Positions 27,254-36,277 of a stretch of DNA of 64,000 nt are shown here, piece by piece; the first letter of the stretch is position 1; every line of letters begins with the position of its first letter. Both the position numbers and the translations under genes were made by a program. Source of the stretch: Burkholderia sp. S171 (GTDB lineage: Bacteria > Pseudomonadota > Gammaproteobacteria > Burkholderiales > Burkholderiaceae); the NCBI RefSeq assembly GCF_009766085.1, contig NZ_LMUF01000028.1, forward strand, positions 22,720 to 86,719, given 5' to 3'. The notes under the pieces are model-generated. The model was not told the DNA's origin, searched no databases, and saw only the letters and a list, made by a program, of their open reading frames with translations.

Positions 27254-28180
27254 ATGACAAACATGCATACGAGCGCGGCGAACACTCGCGTCGGCCAGCT
27301 CGACTTCCTGCTGGTAATAGAAGCGGTGCTGCAGCACCGCACCATCACACGCGCGGCGCAGGCGCTTGAAGTCAGCCAGTCGGCGCTGAGCCATACGCTG
27401 ACACGCCTGCGCACGCGGCTCGGCGATCCACTATTTGTGCGCGTCGGCGGCGAGATGCAACCGACGCCGCTCGTCACGCGTCTCGCCGACCCGATCGGCC
27501 GCTCGCTGCGGATCATTCGCGACGAAGTGCTGAGCACGTCCGAATTCGATCCGGCAACGACGCGGCGCGTGTTCAACCTGTGCGTAGGAGAAGTTGGCGC
27601 ATTCATCGTGATACCGCCGGTGCTGCGGTTATTGCGCGAGCGGGCGCCGCATGCGCATGTGTCGACGCTCGACACGCGGCGTCAGGACATTGGCACAGCG
27701 CTTGAAGAAGGCCGGCTCGACGTCGCGATCGGGTATTACCCGGAGCTGAAGACGAGCGTGTATCAGCAGTTGCTGTTCAACCGCACGTTCGTTGGCATCG
27801 TGCGCGAGGACAATCCGCGCGTCGGCCAGCGCATCACGCTCAAGCAGCTGAAGACCATTCCGATCGTGCGCGCGCCGAGCACGATTGCGATCAACCGCTG
27901 GCTCGACAACCATTTGCGCGGCCAGCTGGAAACCAGCATCGCGATGGAAACGCCGTATGTGATGGCGCTCGCGCCGATCATCGCCGAGACGGACTGGATG
28001 GGGATTGTCACTGAAGAGCTGATTCCGGCGTTCAGAATGCTTGCGCCGCTGCGCGCGGTGTCGTTGCCATCCGATCTGCCGAAGATCGCCGTACGCCAGC
28101 ACTGGCATCGCCGCTTCAAGGAAGATCCGGCGAACCGCTTCATCCGTCAGGTCATTTACGACGCCGTGCATGAAGCATGA
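27254..28180 (+). CDS. LysR-family regulator of the aromatic locus
   Basis: A 308-residue LysR protein. The N-terminal helix-turn-helix covers about residues 15-75: LDFLLVIEAVLQHRTITRAA and QALEVSQSALSHTLTRLRTR. The rest is the ligand-binding periplasmic-type domain. NahR/PnbR-like group members have a similar TRAAxxLxxSQSALSHxLxRLR helix. It is divergent from the FAD monooxygenase and upstream of the porin operon, so it probably activates both when the aromatic substrate or an intermediate is present. Confidence 0.92.
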   Translation: MTNMHTSAANTRVGQLDFLLVIEAVLQHRTITRAAQALEVSQSALSHTLTRLRTRLGDPLFVRVGGEMQPTPLVTRLADPIGRSLRIIRDEVLSTSEFDPATTRRVFNLCVGEVGAFIVIPPVLRLLRERAPHAHVSTLDTRRQDIGTALEEGRLDVAIGYYPELKTSVYQQLLFNRTFVGIVREDNPRVGQRITLKQLKTIPIVRAPSTIAINRWLDNHLRGQLETSIAMETPYVMALAPIIAETDWMGIVTEELIPAFRMLAPLRAVSLPSDLPKIAVRQHWHRRFKEDPANRFIRQVIYDAVHEA

Positions 28181-28224
28181 GCGCGGTCAGCGCGGCGCGC
28201 GGCCTAGTATGCAGAATGCTCATT

Positions 28225-28256
28225 CCGTGTATGACCTATGCTCGATTGACGCATAG
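28225..28256 (+). promoter_or_regulatory. LysR-linked motif upstream of the porin operon
   Basis: CCGTGTATGACC is followed by CTATGC, nine bases, then GCATAG, a perfect 6-bp inverted repeat of the T-N11-A type favoured by LysR proteins. GATTGACGC within it matches the block at 27188-27196. It lies about 72 bases before the porin start codon. Confidence 0.65.
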
Positions 28257-28327
28257 TCAGCCCGCTCGTAGTCTTCAGAAAAAGCCGGCCGCTACAGGCA
28301 CGGCAATAAAACACGGAGACAACGAAA

Positions 28328-29371
28328 ATGAAGAGAGCGCTCGCGCTATCGATCCTTGCACTCGGAGCACTGGCTACAGTCGAAGCCCACGCTCAAAGCA
28401 GCGTCACACTGTATGGCGTTATCGATGTCGGCGTCCAATATCTGACGAATGCGAACAAGGCGGGGCAGAGCCAGTGGTCGTTGGCGTCCGGCTCATATCT
28501 GCCATCGCGCTTCGGCATGACAGGCCGCGAAGACCTGGGCGGTGGTTACGCCGCGATCTTCACGCTGGAAAACGGCTTCAATGCCAACGATGGCTCGGTT
28601 GCCACCACGACCTCTTTCTTCAACCGGTTTGCGTTCGTCGGCATCGATACGCCGGCCGGCAAAATCACGCTCGGGCGCCAGGGCAGCGTGCAATACGACA
28701 AGACGGTGTTCTACGATCCGCTCTATTACGCGACGTATTCGCAACTGTCGCTGAACGCCGCGCCGATCACGACATTCAAGGTCAACAACATGGTCAAGTA
28801 TCAATCGGCAAGCTTCGCCGGTTTCGATATCGACGCGGCCTACGGTTTCGGACAACAGGTGGCGGGCTCGACCACTGCGGGCCGCTACACGGGTCTCGCG
28901 CTCGAATACCTGAACGGCGCGCTGTCGGCCCGCGTGCTGTACGAAGAGCTGCGTGGCAGTATCGCGGCTGCGGTCAATCAGTCATCGCTTGCAGACCGGC
29001 GCATCAGCGCGGCCGCCGTCTACAAAGGCTCGACGTTCACGTTCTTCGGCGATTACACGCACGTGATGGGCGATCTGCATCTGAGTCCGGACGGCAGCAT
29101 TTATACCGTCGCCGCCGCGATCCAGCCAACACCTTTCCTGCGCTTCGTCGGTGAAGCCGGCATGTACCACCGCAGTTTTCTATCGGGTACGCCGAAGCTG
29201 TTCAACTTGATGGCGCAGTATTTCTTATCGAAGAGCACGACGCTGTATGCGATCGGCGGCTACATGATCAATTCGGGCGGCAACAACTATGCCGTTGCCT
29301 ATCCGGCCGCGACCTCGCTCGCGGGACAAACGCAGCTCGGCGTCACGCTCGGCATCGACCACCGCTTCTGA
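28328..29371 (+). CDS. Outer-membrane porin (Gram-negative porin family)
   Basis: A 347-residue porin with signal peptide MKRALALSILALGALATVEA ending AQA/S. The mature start SSVTLYGVIDVGVQYLTN is the Burkholderiaceae OmpC-like signature, followed by SRFGMTGREDLGGGYAAIF and the loop 3 region. It ends in LGVTLGIDHRF with the terminal Phe required for assembly. It opens an operon with an MFS carrier and ring-cleavage enzymes, so it probably lets the aromatic substrate cross the outer membrane. Confidence 0.95.
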   Translation: MKRALALSILALGALATVEAHAQSSVTLYGVIDVGVQYLTNANKAGQSQWSLASGSYLPSRFGMTGREDLGGGYAAIFTLENGFNANDGSVATTTSFFNRFAFVGIDTPAGKITLGRQGSVQYDKTVFYDPLYYATYSQLSLNAAPITTFKVNNMVKYQSASFAGFDIDAAYGFGQQVAGSTTAGRYTGLALEYLNGALSARVLYEELRGSIAAAVNQSSLADRRISAAAVYKGSTFTFFGDYTHVMGDLHLSPDGSIYTVAAAIQPTPFLRFVGEAGMYHRSFLSGTPKLFNLMAQYFLSKSTTLYAIGGYMINSGGNNYAVAYPAATSLAGQTQLGVTLGIDHRF

Positions 29372-29388
29372 TCCAGGACAGTTCACGC

Positions 29389-30762
29389 ATGGGCCATTCC
29401 GACCGTATCAATCTCTCCACGCTGATCGACGAACGGCCGATCGGACGCATGCAGATCGCGACCTTCATTCTGTGTGCGTCGGTCGCTTTTCTCGACGGCC
29501 TCGATTCGCAATCGATCGGCGTCGCGGCGCCGTTTATCGTCGACGCGCTGAAGCTCGACAAGAGTCAACTCGGTTTCGTGTTTTCCGCTGCGGTGCTCGG
29601 CGGCGTGCTGAGCGCGATGGCGCTTGGCACGCTTGCCGACCGTATCGGCCGCAAGCGCGTGTTGATCGCCGCGGTGACGCTGTTCGGGATCGGCACGCTC
29701 GCGACCGCACTCGCGTCGTCGCTCGGTTCGCTGCTCGCGTGGCGCGCGCTGGCGGGCGTCGGGCTGGGCGGCGCGGTGCCGTGCTTTATTGCGCTCGCGT
29801 CCGAATATGCTCCACGCCGACGGCGCGCGACGATCACTAGCCTGCTGTGGGCGGCGTTTCCGCTCGGTGGGATGACGGGCGGCTTCGTCAACTCGACGTT
29901 GATCCGCCACTTCGACTGGCACGTGATCTTTATCGTCGGTGGCGTGCTGCCGCTCGTGCTCGCGGTCGTGCTGGCGATCTGGCTGCCGGAGTCGATCCGT
30001 TTCCTCGCAGCGCGGCACGCGAGGCAGGCGGCACTCGCTCGGGTCGCAACGCGTTTCGGCTGGCCAGCCAACGCGCAGTACTTATTCGATGACGTCCGTG
30101 TCGAAGGCGCGCCGTTCCGCATGCTCTTCGCGCACGGCAGGGCGAAAGCGACGGCGTTTCTGTCGCTCACGTTCTTCATGGCTTTCGGCACCCTCGCGGT
30201 CGCGGTGCTATGGATGCCGGTGCTCTTGCGCGCTGACGGCATCAGCACCGCCGACACCGCGATTGTGATCGGCTTTCATGGCCTTGGGGCGCTGATCGGC
30301 ATGGCGATCGTCGGCCGGCTGGTAGAACGTTTCGGTGGGGCGCGCACGCTCGTGCCCGCGTTGCTGGTCGGCGCCGTAGCGACTGCCGCGACCGGTTACG
30401 TGGGCTCGTCGGTGGTGGCCGCGAGTGTGGCGGTCGCGATGATCGGCGTGTTCGTCGGCGTCGGTGCATCCGGGGCGATCGCGCTCGCGGTGCTGGTCTA
30501 TCCGACCGAAGTGCGTTCGACCGGAGTCGGCTGGTCCATGGGGATCGGGCGGCTCGGCCAGGTGGTCGCGCCGATCGTGACCGGAGAACTGATTCAGCAC
30601 GGTTTCACGTCGGCTCAGGTGCTGCTCGTGATCGGTCTTGCGCCTGCGGTGGCCGCGCTGTCCGTCATCGTGATGAGTGCGGCGCGGATGCTGCCATTAA
30701 GCGGCGCCGATACGGTGCGAGCAGTGCCTCCTGTCATTGAGGAAAACCATGCAAAGCTCTAA
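29389..30762 (+). CDS. MFS transporter, aromatic acid:proton symporter (AAHS) type
   Basis: A 457-residue carrier with 12 predicted hydrophobic segments. AFLDGLDSQSIGVAAPFIVD in helix 1 contains the D-G-x-D motif of AAHS transporters (PcaK, MhpT). LADRIGRKRV is the conserved loop after helix 2 and AxxYPTEVRSTGVGWSMGIGR the loop near helix 10. It follows the porin by 17 bases and overlaps the dioxygenase gene slightly, so it is in the same operon and likely imports the aromatic acid. Confidence 0.93.
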   Translation: MGHSDRINLSTLIDERPIGRMQIATFILCASVAFLDGLDSQSIGVAAPFIVDALKLDKSQLGFVFSAAVLGGVLSAMALGTLADRIGRKRVLIAAVTLFGIGTLATALASSLGSLLAWRALAGVGLGGAVPCFIALASEYAPRRRRATITSLLWAAFPLGGMTGGFVNSTLIRHFDWHVIFIVGGVLPLVLAVVLAIWLPESIRFLAARHARQAALARVATRFGWPANAQYLFDDVRVEGAPFRMLFAHGRAKATAFLSLTFFMAFGTLAVAVLWMPVLLRADGISTADTAIVIGFHGLGALIGMAIVGRLVERFGGARTLVPALLVGAVATAATGYVGSSVVAASVAVAMIGVFVGVGASGAIALAVLVYPTEVRSTGVGWSMGIGRLGQVVAPIVTGELIQHGFTSAQVLLVIGLAPAVAALSVIVMSAARMLPLSGADTVRAVPPVIEENHAKL

Positions 30763-31684
30763 TTCCACTTCGCGTCTTGGCATCCATTCGATCGGCGCGT
30801 TCTCGCTGACCGTGCCCTCGCTCGACGAAGCACACGCCTTCTACGATGCATTCGGACTGCACGTGCATGCGACGCCCGATGGTTTGTCGCTGCACACGGA
30901 CAACGGCTGGCGCTGGGGCGATGTCGTGCAAGGCCCACGTAAGCAAATGCGTCATATCCGCTTTCATTGCTATGCGGAGGACTACGACGCATTGCGCACG
31001 CGGATCGCGGCGAATGGCGTCGAAACCTTCGCCGCGCCCGACTGGGCGGAGGATCGCGATGGCACGTGGTTCGCCGATCCCGATGGCTTGACGATCGCGA
31101 TTCATCCCGGCCCGAAAACCACGCTGGATGCCGCAGTGCGCCACGCGCTTTCACATCCTGTCGATGGCGTGCGCGCAGCGGCGAACCGCCGCGACCGCCC
31201 GCGTGTACGTCCGGTCAGGCTCTCACACATCATGCGTTTTACCGCCGACGTACCGCGTGCGATCGATTTCTATACACGCGTGCTCGGTCTGCGGCTGTCG
31301 GATCGATCTGCCGATCACGTCGCGTTCTTGCACGGCCCGCACGGCAGCGACCATCACCTGATGGCGTTCGCCAAGTCGCAAGGCCCGGGTTTGCATCATC
31401 TAAGCTGGGACGTGCCGACCATTGAGGAAGTCGGACTCGGCGCGATGCATATGGCCGCTTGCGGCTACAAGAAGGGATGGGGCGTCGGCCGGCATGTGCT
31501 GGGCTCGAATTACTTTTTCTATGTCGCGGACCCGTGGGGCAGCTTCAGCGAGTACAGCGCAGAGATGGACTTCATTCCAGCGTCGCTCGACTGGCACCCG
31601 CTCGATCATCCCGCTGAGGATTCATCGTATTTGTGGGGGCCGGACGTGCCCGCCTATATGCGCGAGAACGCCGAGCTCGGGTAG
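30749..31684 (+). CDS. Extradiol ring-cleavage dioxygenase, VOC type (BphC-like)
   Basis: A 311-residue type I extradiol dioxygenase made of two VOC modules. The catalytic C-terminal module has the first iron ligand in VRLSHIMRFTADV, the second in GLHHLSWDVP and the Glu in GSFSEYSAEMDFI, giving the 2-His-1-Glu facial triad. GSNYFFYVADPWG is the usual lead-in to the Glu. The ATG at 30749 has GAGG six bases upstream and falls inside the end of the MFS gene. It should cleave a catechol-type ring next to the hydroxyls made by the monooxygenase. Confidence 0.92.
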   Translation: MQSSNSTSRLGIHSIGAFSLTVPSLDEAHAFYDAFGLHVHATPDGLSLHTDNGWRWGDVVQGPRKQMRHIRFHCYAEDYDALRTRIAANGVETFAAPDWAEDRDGTWFADPDGLTIAIHPGPKTTLDAAVRHALSHPVDGVRAAANRRDRPRVRPVRLSHIMRFTADVPRAIDFYTRVLGLRLSDRSADHVAFLHGPHGSDHHLMAFAKSQGPGLHHLSWDVPTIEEVGLGAMHMAACGYKKGWGVGRHVLGSNYFFYVADPWGSFSEYSAEMDFIPASLDWHPLDHPAEDSSYLWGPDVPAYMRENAELG

Positions 31685-31774
31685 TCCGCGCGTCGATTGC
31701 AGCTGGCTCGCCATCGCGGGCCTTTTCCGATTTCCGGTTTCCCGTTTCCGAACTCTCGAAGGCACTCTGTTCAC

Positions 31775-33094
31775 ATGCAGCTCGACCACACTCACGACGT
31801 TGGCCGTACCAGTTGGCTGGCCAGCGCAAATGACCCCGCGTGCGACTTCCCGATCCAGAACCTGCCGTTTGCCGTGTTCCGGCGCGCCGGCAGCGACGAA
31901 GCATTTCGCGGCGGCGTCGCGATTGGCGATCAGGTGATCGACACGGCGAAACTGGCGCAGATCGCCGGCCTGCCGGACGATGTGATACGCGCAATTCAGG
32001 CTTGCGCCAAACCACGGCTCAACGATTTTCTCGCGCTCGGCCGGCCCGTCTGGACCGCGCTGCGGCATGCGCTTTTCGCGTTGCTCGAAAGAGGCGCGAG
32101 CGGGCCGGGCGTGGACAGTGTGAAGGCAGCGCTTATCCCGCTCGCCGAGGTTAAATACGCGGTGCCGCTGACAATCGGCGATTACACTGATTTTTATACC
32201 TCGGTGCATCACGCCGTAAATATCGGCAATCTGATTCGGCCCGATGATCCGTTGACGCCGAATTTTCGTTGGATACCGATCGCCTACCACGGCCGCGTGT
32301 CGTCGATTGGCGTCAGCGGACAGCGCGTGCAGCGACCGCATGGACAATTCATCCGAGCCGGCGCACAGACGCCTGTCTATGCGCCCTGCGCGAGGCTCGA
32401 CTATGAGCTGGAGCTTGGCGTGTATGTCGGGTGTGGGACGCAAGCGGGTACATCGCTGTCAGTTGACGAAGCCGACGCGCATATCTTCGGCATCTGCCTG
32501 CTGAACGACTGGTCCGCACGCGATATCCAATGGTGGGAAATGGCGCCGCTCGGCCCGTTTCTCGCGAAGAACTTTGCGACGACCCTCTCCCCCTGGATCG
32601 TCACGATGGATGCACTTGCGCCCTATCGAGCGAATTGGAATCGGGCGGCCGACGAACCGCAGCCGCTCGACTATCTCGAGTCCGAGCGCAACCGGGAAGC
32701 CGGTGCGATCGATATCCGGCTGCAGGTATCGCTGCAATCGGCCCGTGCACGGGCAGCGAAGCGCGCTCCGACGCGTATCAGCGAAACGACCTTTGCGCAT
32801 CAGTACTGGTCGATCGCGCAGATGCTTGCGCATCATACGAGCGGCGGTTGCCCGATGAACGCAGGCGACCTGTTTGGTAGTGGAACTATCTCCGGGCCGG
32901 GGGACGCCGAAGCGGGGGCGTTGATCGAGCTGTCGCGAGGCGGCCAGACGCCGGTTGATATCGGCGCAGGAGAGAAGCGCTCATACCTCGAAGACGGCGA
33001 CGTCGTGATCCTGCGCGGTTGGTGCGAACGCATGGGATTTGCACGGATCGGCTTTGGTGAGTGCCGCGGGGAAGTGACACCGGCGCGTGAGTGA
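31775..33094 (+). CDS. Fumarylacetoacetase-like hydrolase (FahA family)
   Basis: A 439-residue enzyme with the two-domain layout of fumarylacetoacetase. The N-terminal domain has LPFAVFRR. The catalytic domain has DYTDFYTSVHHAVNIGNLIR, WIPIAYHGRVSSIGVSG, LDYELELGVYVG (metal-binding glutamates) and NDWSARDIQWWEMAPLGPFL with AKNFATTLSPW. Residues match FAH of tyrosine catabolism, but no homogentisate dioxygenase is nearby. Here the partner is an extradiol dioxygenase, so hydrolysis of a related 2,4-dioxo acid is likelier. The ATG at 31775 aligns with the family start; it follows the dioxygenase by 90 bases. Confidence 0.9.
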   Translation: MQLDHTHDVGRTSWLASANDPACDFPIQNLPFAVFRRAGSDEAFRGGVAIGDQVIDTAKLAQIAGLPDDVIRAIQACAKPRLNDFLALGRPVWTALRHALFALLERGASGPGVDSVKAALIPLAEVKYAVPLTIGDYTDFYTSVHHAVNIGNLIRPDDPLTPNFRWIPIAYHGRVSSIGVSGQRVQRPHGQFIRAGAQTPVYAPCARLDYELELGVYVGCGTQAGTSLSVDEADAHIFGICLLNDWSARDIQWWEMAPLGPFLAKNFATTLSPWIVTMDALAPYRANWNRAADEPQPLDYLESERNREAGAIDIRLQVSLQSARARAAKRAPTRISETTFAHQYWSIAQMLAHHTSGGCPMNAGDLFGSGTISGPGDAEAGALIELSRGGQTPVDIGAGEKRSYLEDGDVVILRGWCERMGFARIGFGECRGEVTPARE

Positions 33095-33207
33095 CGTTCT
33101 GAAGCGCCGATGGCTTTATCGAGCGGGCCGACGTAAAACACCTATGAAAACTCAAGAGTAGTTATCCTTATCAGATAAATTTCTCGACTACGCCGGTAAC
33201 AGTCCAA

Positions 33208-33729
33208 TCATGATTTTCGGAAAAATAGATAACTCCGATCCGCCTTCGTCTGAGGGCGCAGCAGCAGGTAGAAAGCGGCAACGTGCGTGATCATCAGCAG
33301 AGGCACGTAGATGATCGGAATCGCGTACGTAGCGCCCATTGCTCCCGCGTGCGCAGGAAGACCGGCCTGGATAGCGCGGTAGTAGTCGAGAATAAGGTCG
33401 GCCGCCCCCACGAGATTGAAGGCGACGACGAACGACCAGAAGAGTGGGCGTGTTCGCGCTGTGAGTAGCGCCAGTATCGCCAAAACTCCCGTTGCGAAGT
33501 CACCGTATGCAGCGGACACGGCGAAGCTGGCAGGCAGATCAGGACCGACGACGCCCGGCAGAATGAAGGCCAGCCCGAAGAAGCGGAAGCTGTGCAAGGT
33601 GGCGATGGCGCGTTGCGCTTCGAATGGATCCATCGACTTGAGCCTGGGCCAGACGTATACGCGAAAGCAAAGCAGCCAGGCGATATACCCCAGAACGAGA
33701 TGCAATGGGAAGATAAGTTCGGGTGGCAT
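33208..33729 (-). CDS. Small integral membrane protein of unknown function
   Basis: A 173-residue protein with four to five hydrophobic helices: PLHLVLGYIAWLLCFRVYVW, FRFFGLAFILPGVVGPDLPA, GDFATGVLAILALLTA, FWSFVVAFNLVGAADLILDY and YAIPIIYVPLLMITHVAAFY. No enzymatic motif is obvious. AGGAGG precedes the chosen ATG at 33729. It is divergent from a LysR gene, which probably controls it. I do not assign a function. Confidence 0.75.
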   Translation of the reverse strand: MPPELIFPLHLVLGYIAWLLCFRVYVWPRLKSMDPFEAQRAIATLHSFRFFGLAFILPGVVGPDLPASFAVSAAYGDFATGVLAILALLTARTRPLFWSFVVAFNLVGAADLILDYYRAIQAGLPAHAGAMGATYAIPIIYVPLLMITHVAAFYLLLRPQTKADRSYLFFRKS

Positions 33730-33941
33730 GTTGCCTCCTGTGTCGACCGGAGTTGGCGCTTTAGCGCTTAACCCGGGTGCCATGTAAGTTGGTTGCTGCC
33801 AGGCGTTGTCTGGCGCATTGAATGCTGGGGAGGAGATCAGCCGGCGCGTCGACGAGTCGATATCGGCGTGCCTCCTCATCTGCAGACGTAGGTGTACCAT
33901 GGCCTCTCTCGAAGGACTATTCATCACAATGTTGACGGGCT

Positions 33942-34880
33942 ATGAAGCAGAACTTCACAGTCAGGCAGGGCGCGCTCGATGGCGTAGAGGTGTTCCTGAG
34001 CGTTGCTGAGCATCGCAGTTTTCGCCGGGCAGCCGCGGAACTCGGCGTGACGCCGTCGGCCGTCAGCCAGACGGTGCGTGTACTTGAAGCGCGCGTTGGC
34101 GCAGCGCTCTTCATACGCACCACGCGTAGCGTCGGCCTGACCGAGGCTGGCGAACGGTTTCTTTCGCACGCAAAACCCGCCTTCGAGGAGCTTGTCGCCG
34201 CTAGTGAGGCTGCACGCGGACTCGGCCAGCGGCCCGCCGGCTTGTTGCGTCTTTCAGTGCCGCGCGCGGTGGTGCCAATCCTCCTGGAACCCCTGATCGC
34301 ATCTTTCTGCCGGGCTTATCCTGAGATCGAACTGGAGATCGCCGCAAGCAACGAGCTGACCGATCTCGCAGCGGAAGGGTTCGACGCCGGTATCCGGCTG
34401 GGCCAGTTCGTCGACGCCGACATGGTCGCCGTACCGTTGACTCCACCGTTCCGTCTCATGGTCGTCGGCAGCCCAGCTTACTTCGCAGGACGCAGCCCGC
34501 CCGAGCACACCGATGATCTGCGCCAGCACGCATGCTTGCGGTGGCGACGAAACAGCGGCGCGCTCGCGCTATGGTCATTCAACGACGACGGCCGCGCGAT
34601 CGAGATCGCCGTATCGGGCCCGCTCATTGCCCATGATTTTCCCACCATGCTGGGTGCGGCAGTCGAAGGTATGGGCTTGGCCCAGCTACCTGAGCCAATG
34701 GCCGCTGAAGGTCTGAGAGCGGGAAAATTGCTGCACGTGCTGGAGCCCTTCGCGCCGGTAGTACCAGGAGTGTTTCTCTACTATCCAAGCCGCCGGCAGA
34801 TCATGCCCAAGCTGCGCGCCTTCATCGATCATGTGAAGAGCCATCCAGCGGCCGATGACAACGTTCCGCGTACAAGATGA
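33942..34880 (+). CDS. LysR-family regulator
   Basis: A 312-residue LysR. The DNA-binding part is LDGVEVFLSVAEHRSFRRAA, then AELGVTPSAVSQTVRVLEAR, with FIRTTRSVGLTEAGERFL as the wing and linker helix. This is the CrgA/DmlR-like subgroup. Its likely target is the divergent membrane-protein gene at 33208-33729. The C-terminal domain is complete. Confidence 0.92.
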   Translation: MKQNFTVRQGALDGVEVFLSVAEHRSFRRAAAELGVTPSAVSQTVRVLEARVGAALFIRTTRSVGLTEAGERFLSHAKPAFEELVAASEAARGLGQRPAGLLRLSVPRAVVPILLEPLIASFCRAYPEIELEIAASNELTDLAAEGFDAGIRLGQFVDADMVAVPLTPPFRLMVVGSPAYFAGRSPPEHTDDLRQHACLRWRRNSGALALWSFNDDGRAIEIAVSGPLIAHDFPTMLGAAVEGMGLAQLPEPMAAEGLRAGKLLHVLEPFAPVVPGVFLYYPSRRQIMPKLRAFIDHVKSHPAADDNVPRTR

Positions 34881-34935
34881 TTAACGGTTGCCTGTGAACG
34901 GCCGTTGATGGTTGAGGATTGTTATCGCCAGGAGT

Positions 34936-34952
34936 GCCTCCCGAAGGGAGGC
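34936..34952. terminator. Hairpin between convergent genes
   Basis: GCCTCCC-GAA-GGGAGGC forms a perfect 7-bp GC-rich stem with a three-base loop. It lies between the ends of the LysR gene (34880) and the minus-strand binding-protein gene (35035). There is no clear T-run on either side, so termination is possible but unproven. Confidence 0.4.
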
Positions 34953-35034
34953 CTCGGTTCGATTCGACTACGCCAATATATTTCGGATGACTTAACGGGG
35001 CGCAAGGAACTTGCCATCCATCGCGATGCGATAA

Positions 35035-36180
35035 TTACATCTTCACCACGTCGAGCAGCGTCTTCTTGCCTGCCTTGAAGGTGTAGAGAGAGATCACGCC
35101 GTGTTGGAGGTCGCCCTTGGAGTCGAAGGTCGTTTCGCCGATCACACCCTTGTAATCCGTGCTCGGCATAGCTGCGAGGATCTTCGCCGGATCGGTAGAG
35201 TTGGCGCGCTTCATAGCATCGATGATGATGTACACAGCGTCATATGCAAACGGAGCGTCAACCTGGATTGGCTGCCCGAAACGCTTTTCATATTTTGCTT
35301 CGAATGCCTTCCCGTCAGTCATCTTCTCGAGCGCCATACCGGCTTCCGAGCAGACGATATTGTCAGTCGCGTCGCCGGCGAGATCCGACAGCTTGTCGGT
35401 ACACAAGCCATCTCCGGCCAGAACCTTCGCACGCACGCCGAGCTGCTTCGCCTGCTTGGCGAACGGGCCGCCGGTGGCATCCGAGCCGCCGTACATGATC
35501 GCGTCGGGGTTTTCTCCCTTGATTTTCGTCACGATCGCGCGGAAATCGACAGCCTTGTCGTTGGTCGCATCATGTGACATCACGTTCATACCGAGCGACT
35601 TGGCAGTCTTTTCGAACTCGTTTGCGAGACCCTGGCCGTAAGCCGTCGAGTCATCGACAATCGCGACGCTCTTCAGCTTCAATTCCTTGGAAGCATAGTT
35701 AGCCAGTGCCGGTCCTTGTTGCGCATCGGTCGCCACAACGCGATACGTTGTCTTGAAGCCTTGTTGCGTGTAACCCGGGTTGGTCGACGACGGCGAAATC
35801 TGCACGATACCCGCATCGCTATAGATCTTTGAAGCCGGTATCGACGTGCCTGAGGTCAGGTGGCCGACCACGGCAACGACATTATCGTCGACGAGCCTTT
35901 GCGCCACTTGAGTTGCCGTTCTCGGGTCGGCTGCGTCGTCTTGTGCGTCGAGTTGCAGCGTGATCTTCTGGCCGCCGATCGTCAGACCCTTGGCATTGAT
36001 TTCTTCGACCGCGAGGCGCGCGCCGTTTTCGTTGTCCTTTCCGAGGTGGGCAATACCACCGGTCAACGGTGCGACGTGACCGATCTTGACGACCTCGTCC
36101 GCTACCGCGTTCATTCCTGGCATTCCTAATAGAATGGCCGCAGCGCTGATCGGCAATAGTTCTCGAATCTTGGTATTCAT
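35035..36180 (-). CDS. Periplasmic amino-acid-type binding protein (LivK-like)
   Basis: A 381-residue type I periplasmic binding protein. The signal peptide is MNTKIRELLPISAAAILLGM with cleavage near NAVADE. The mature start VVKIGHVAPLTGGIAHLGKD and the segments RLAVEEINAKGLTIGG and GHLTSGTSIPAS match branched-chain amino acid binding proteins. GGAG lies six bases before the ATG at 36180. No permease or ATPase genes are next to it, so it must use a transporter encoded elsewhere. With the aminotransferase next door, an unusual amino acid is a plausible ligand. Confidence 0.9.
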   Translation of the reverse strand: MNTKIRELLPISAAAILLGMPGMNAVADEVVKIGHVAPLTGGIAHLGKDNENGARLAVEEINAKGLTIGGQKITLQLDAQDDAADPRTATQVAQRLVDDNVVAVVGHLTSGTSIPASKIYSDAGIVQISPSSTNPGYTQQGFKTTYRVVATDAQQGPALANYASKELKLKSVAIVDDSTAYGQGLANEFEKTAKSLGMNVMSHDATNDKAVDFRAIVTKIKGENPDAIMYGGSDATGGPFAKQAKQLGVRAKVLAGDGLCTDKLSDLAGDATDNIVCSEAGMALEKMTDGKAFEAKYEKRFGQPIQVDAPFAYDAVYIIIDAMKRANSTDPAKILAAMPSTDYKGVIGETTFDSKGDLQHGVISLYTFKAGKKTLLDVVKM

Positions 36181-36277
36181 GCAATTCTCCGGAGACGGCA
36201 AAACGCCGAAGGTGTCGGCGCCAATGAACGCGAATTTCATAGAGCCTTGAACAAACCGCGCAGTAGCGCATGGACCT

